Shown: in pieces, positions 62,984 to 64,000 of the stretch
Position numbering within the stretch: the first letter of the stretch is position 1
Layout of the letters: each line of letters starts with the position of its first letter
Assembly (NCBI RefSeq): GCF_000317145.1
Contig: NC_019697.1
Span: 6,065,889-6,129,888, forward strand
From: Chamaesiphon minutus PCC 6605
GTDB lineage: Bacteria; Cyanobacteriota; Cyanobacteriia; Cyanobacteriales; Chamaesiphonaceae
Direction: 5' to 3'
DNA: 64,000 nt
Translations under genes and position numbers: made by a program
The notes under the pieces: model-generated
Told to the model about the DNA's origin: nothing
The model's input: the letters and a program-made list of their open reading frames with translations, nothing else
Database searches by the model: none

Positions 62984-63140
62984 AGCTAGTTTGGCGGGGA
63001 GCGACTCACTCCGGTCGGGTTCTCCGACCATGAAAGTGAGTCAAGACAGCGGAGAGTTGAGAGTTGGGAGAAATAATATAAATCGGCCAACACCGTAATG
63101 TTGGTGTTGGCCGATTGTAGAAGTTAAGAGTAAAAACAAA

Positions 63141-63224
63141 TGCGCGACCCGAGACTCGAACTCGGAAGTCCTTGCGAACACTAGAACCTGAATCTAGCGC
63201 GTCTACCAATTCCGCCAGTCACGC
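63141..63224 (-). tRNA. trnL: tRNA-Leu (CAG)
   Basis: The 84-base gene folds as a class II tRNA. The acceptor stem GCGTGAC pairs with GTCGCGC, the anticodon loop TTCAGGT reads CAG between CTAGA and TCTAG, and a long variable arm precedes the T arm (GAGTTCGAGTC). The CCA end is not encoded. Confidence 0.95.
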
Positions 63225-63399
63225 AAACTTAGATGGCTTTTCAACCAGCTATTTATTATCTGAGATGTTTTGGGTATTTGTCAAGGTCTGTGTGGGGATT
63301 TTGCTGCTTGTTTTTGGGTGGGAAGTTGGAGGGGGGAGCGGGGAGCGGGGAGTGAGTCGATCCCCGCCAAAATAGTAACTAGATTTACACCGTAGAATA

Positions 63400-64000
63400 C
63401 TAGTGTTTCTTCAGGGGTAACTTACTGGCAATTCCTTCACAGCCGCCAGGAATTGTCGATCGAGATTTTTCGCCACACCACATGCAGCAATATTTGCGTT
63501 GTTCTTCAGACATTTCTTGGACGTTAGTAAAATCGGCATTTTCGACCACGGCCCCTGTAAATTCACCCGTGGTATAGTTGGGGATTTCGTTGCGGCTGCG
63601 GGGACTGGCAAGTTCGGCAGTGCCGTAAAACAAGCGCGTACCTTTGACATCCGCACCGCTCAAGTTAGCTTCATATAAAATGGTGCGCGAGAAATTGGCT
63701 TTGACGAGATCGCAGCCGCTGAGATTGGCACGAATTAAATTGGCATCGCTGAGATCCGTCCACCGGAGATCGGTTTGGGCGACATCGGAACCTGCAAGCA
63801 TTACCCCCAAATCGATGACTCGTACTCCTTGCAACCGATCTTCATCGTAACCGCCATCACCATCTAAAATCGCTCTGCCCAATCTGCGATCGCGTCTGAG
63901 TGGCGTCAGCAGCTTAGATTGAGATAAGAACCGGAGCACTTTGGCTTTCCCGGCGGCGTCGATACTACCGAGTAACGCTGCCGTGCGTCCCGCTGCAAAG
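63400..64000 (-). CDS. Pentapeptide-repeat protein (5' end beyond window)
   Basis: The frame is open through the right edge (GRTAALLGSIDAAGKAKVLRF before the first internal GTG), so the start is outside. Inside are A(D/N)LxX pentapeptide repeats (TDLRWTDLSDANLIRANLSG, then VKANFSRTILYEANLSGADV). A C-terminal cysteine-rich end (YCCMWCGEKS) could bind metal. Such quadrilateral-helix proteins are common in cyanobacteria, with unknown roles. Confidence 0.8.
   Translation of the reverse strand, partial: FAAGRTAALLGSIDAAGKAKVLRFLSQSKLLTPLRRDRRLGRAILDGDGGYDEDRLQGVRVIDLGVMLAGSDVAQTDLRWTDLSDANLIRANLSGCDLVKANFSRTILYEANLSGADVKGTRLFYGTAELASPRSRNEIPNYTTGEFTGAVVENADFTNVQEMSEEQRKYCCMWCGEKSRSTIPGGCEGIASKLPLKKH

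Overview
The window reads as chromosomal DNA of a cyanobacterium. Evidence for this includes an NDH-1 subunit found only in oxygenic phototrophs (ndhN), a CRR6-type NdhI maturation factor, an RbcR-type LysR regulator, menC (phylloquinone pathway), a PatD homologue, a MgdA-like glycolipid synthase, PEP-CTERM proteins ending in a VPEPFTI(I/V)GTLIGGTAAFRM-type tail, and a very high density of GATCGATC/GCGATCGC (HIP1-like) words. The PEP-CTERM tail and the base composition suggest a unicellular, Chamaesiphon- or Pleurocapsa-like strain, but the species cannot be fixed from this sequence.

Layout. 1-300: end of an IS200/IS605 tnpB cut by the window edge. 0.6-7.6 kb: family-4 glycosyltransferase, secG, PIN-domain protein, LuxR-type regulator, rhodanese, 2TM protein, zinc dehydrogenase, crr6. 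8-11.3 kb: a repeat-rich membrane protein followed by an FHA/Ser-Thr kinase. 11.8-14.4 kb: ndhN, bolA, CGFS glutaredoxin and small unknowns. 14.9-20.7 kb: an OmpR-type regulator lacking its phospho-acceptor, a 36-codon membrane peptide, relA/spoT, patD, zinc-ribbon and SH3 proteins. 20.7-31.3 kb: L,D-transpeptidase-like lipoprotein, menC, midA, EamA exporter, DUF5654, rbcR, alpha/beta hydrolase, ArsB/NhaD-type permease, ABC exporter. 31.4-37.3 kb: ssb, MFS, and a 1220-residue NB-ARC/pentapeptide/WD40 protein. 37.3-40.8 kb: two PEP-CTERM genes around cysC with duplicated upstream and terminator sequences. 40.8-52 kb: cimA, ferredoxin, SagB-like oxidoreductase, M16 peptidase, hetI/sfp, aspS. 52.3-64 kb: CsbD-like protein, a gene remnant next to a HigBA toxin-antitoxin pair, UbiB-like kinase with a GAF histidine kinase, MgdA-like glycosyltransferase, GntR regulator, SpoU rRNA methylase, tRNA-Leu(CAG), and a pentapeptide-repeat gene that runs off the right edge.

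Most genes are housekeeping, photosynthetic or regulatory. The most unusual content is between genes. Two short non-autonomous elements have inverted ends and clean target duplications (37538-37745 and 53011-53172), and a third has imperfect ends (45429-45590). There is a pair of near-identical hairpins whose one difference is base-paired in both copies (31333 and 62135). A 66-nt loopless palindrome lies at 20321-20386. Several heptamer (STRR-like) arrays include one with a 42-bp higher-order period. Two protein genes (hetI and the WD40 gene) appear to carry dispersed repeats in frame. I found no CRISPR array, prophage or complete biosynthetic cluster. The best candidate for an undescribed unit is the PEP-CTERM/cysC module with its shared flanks.
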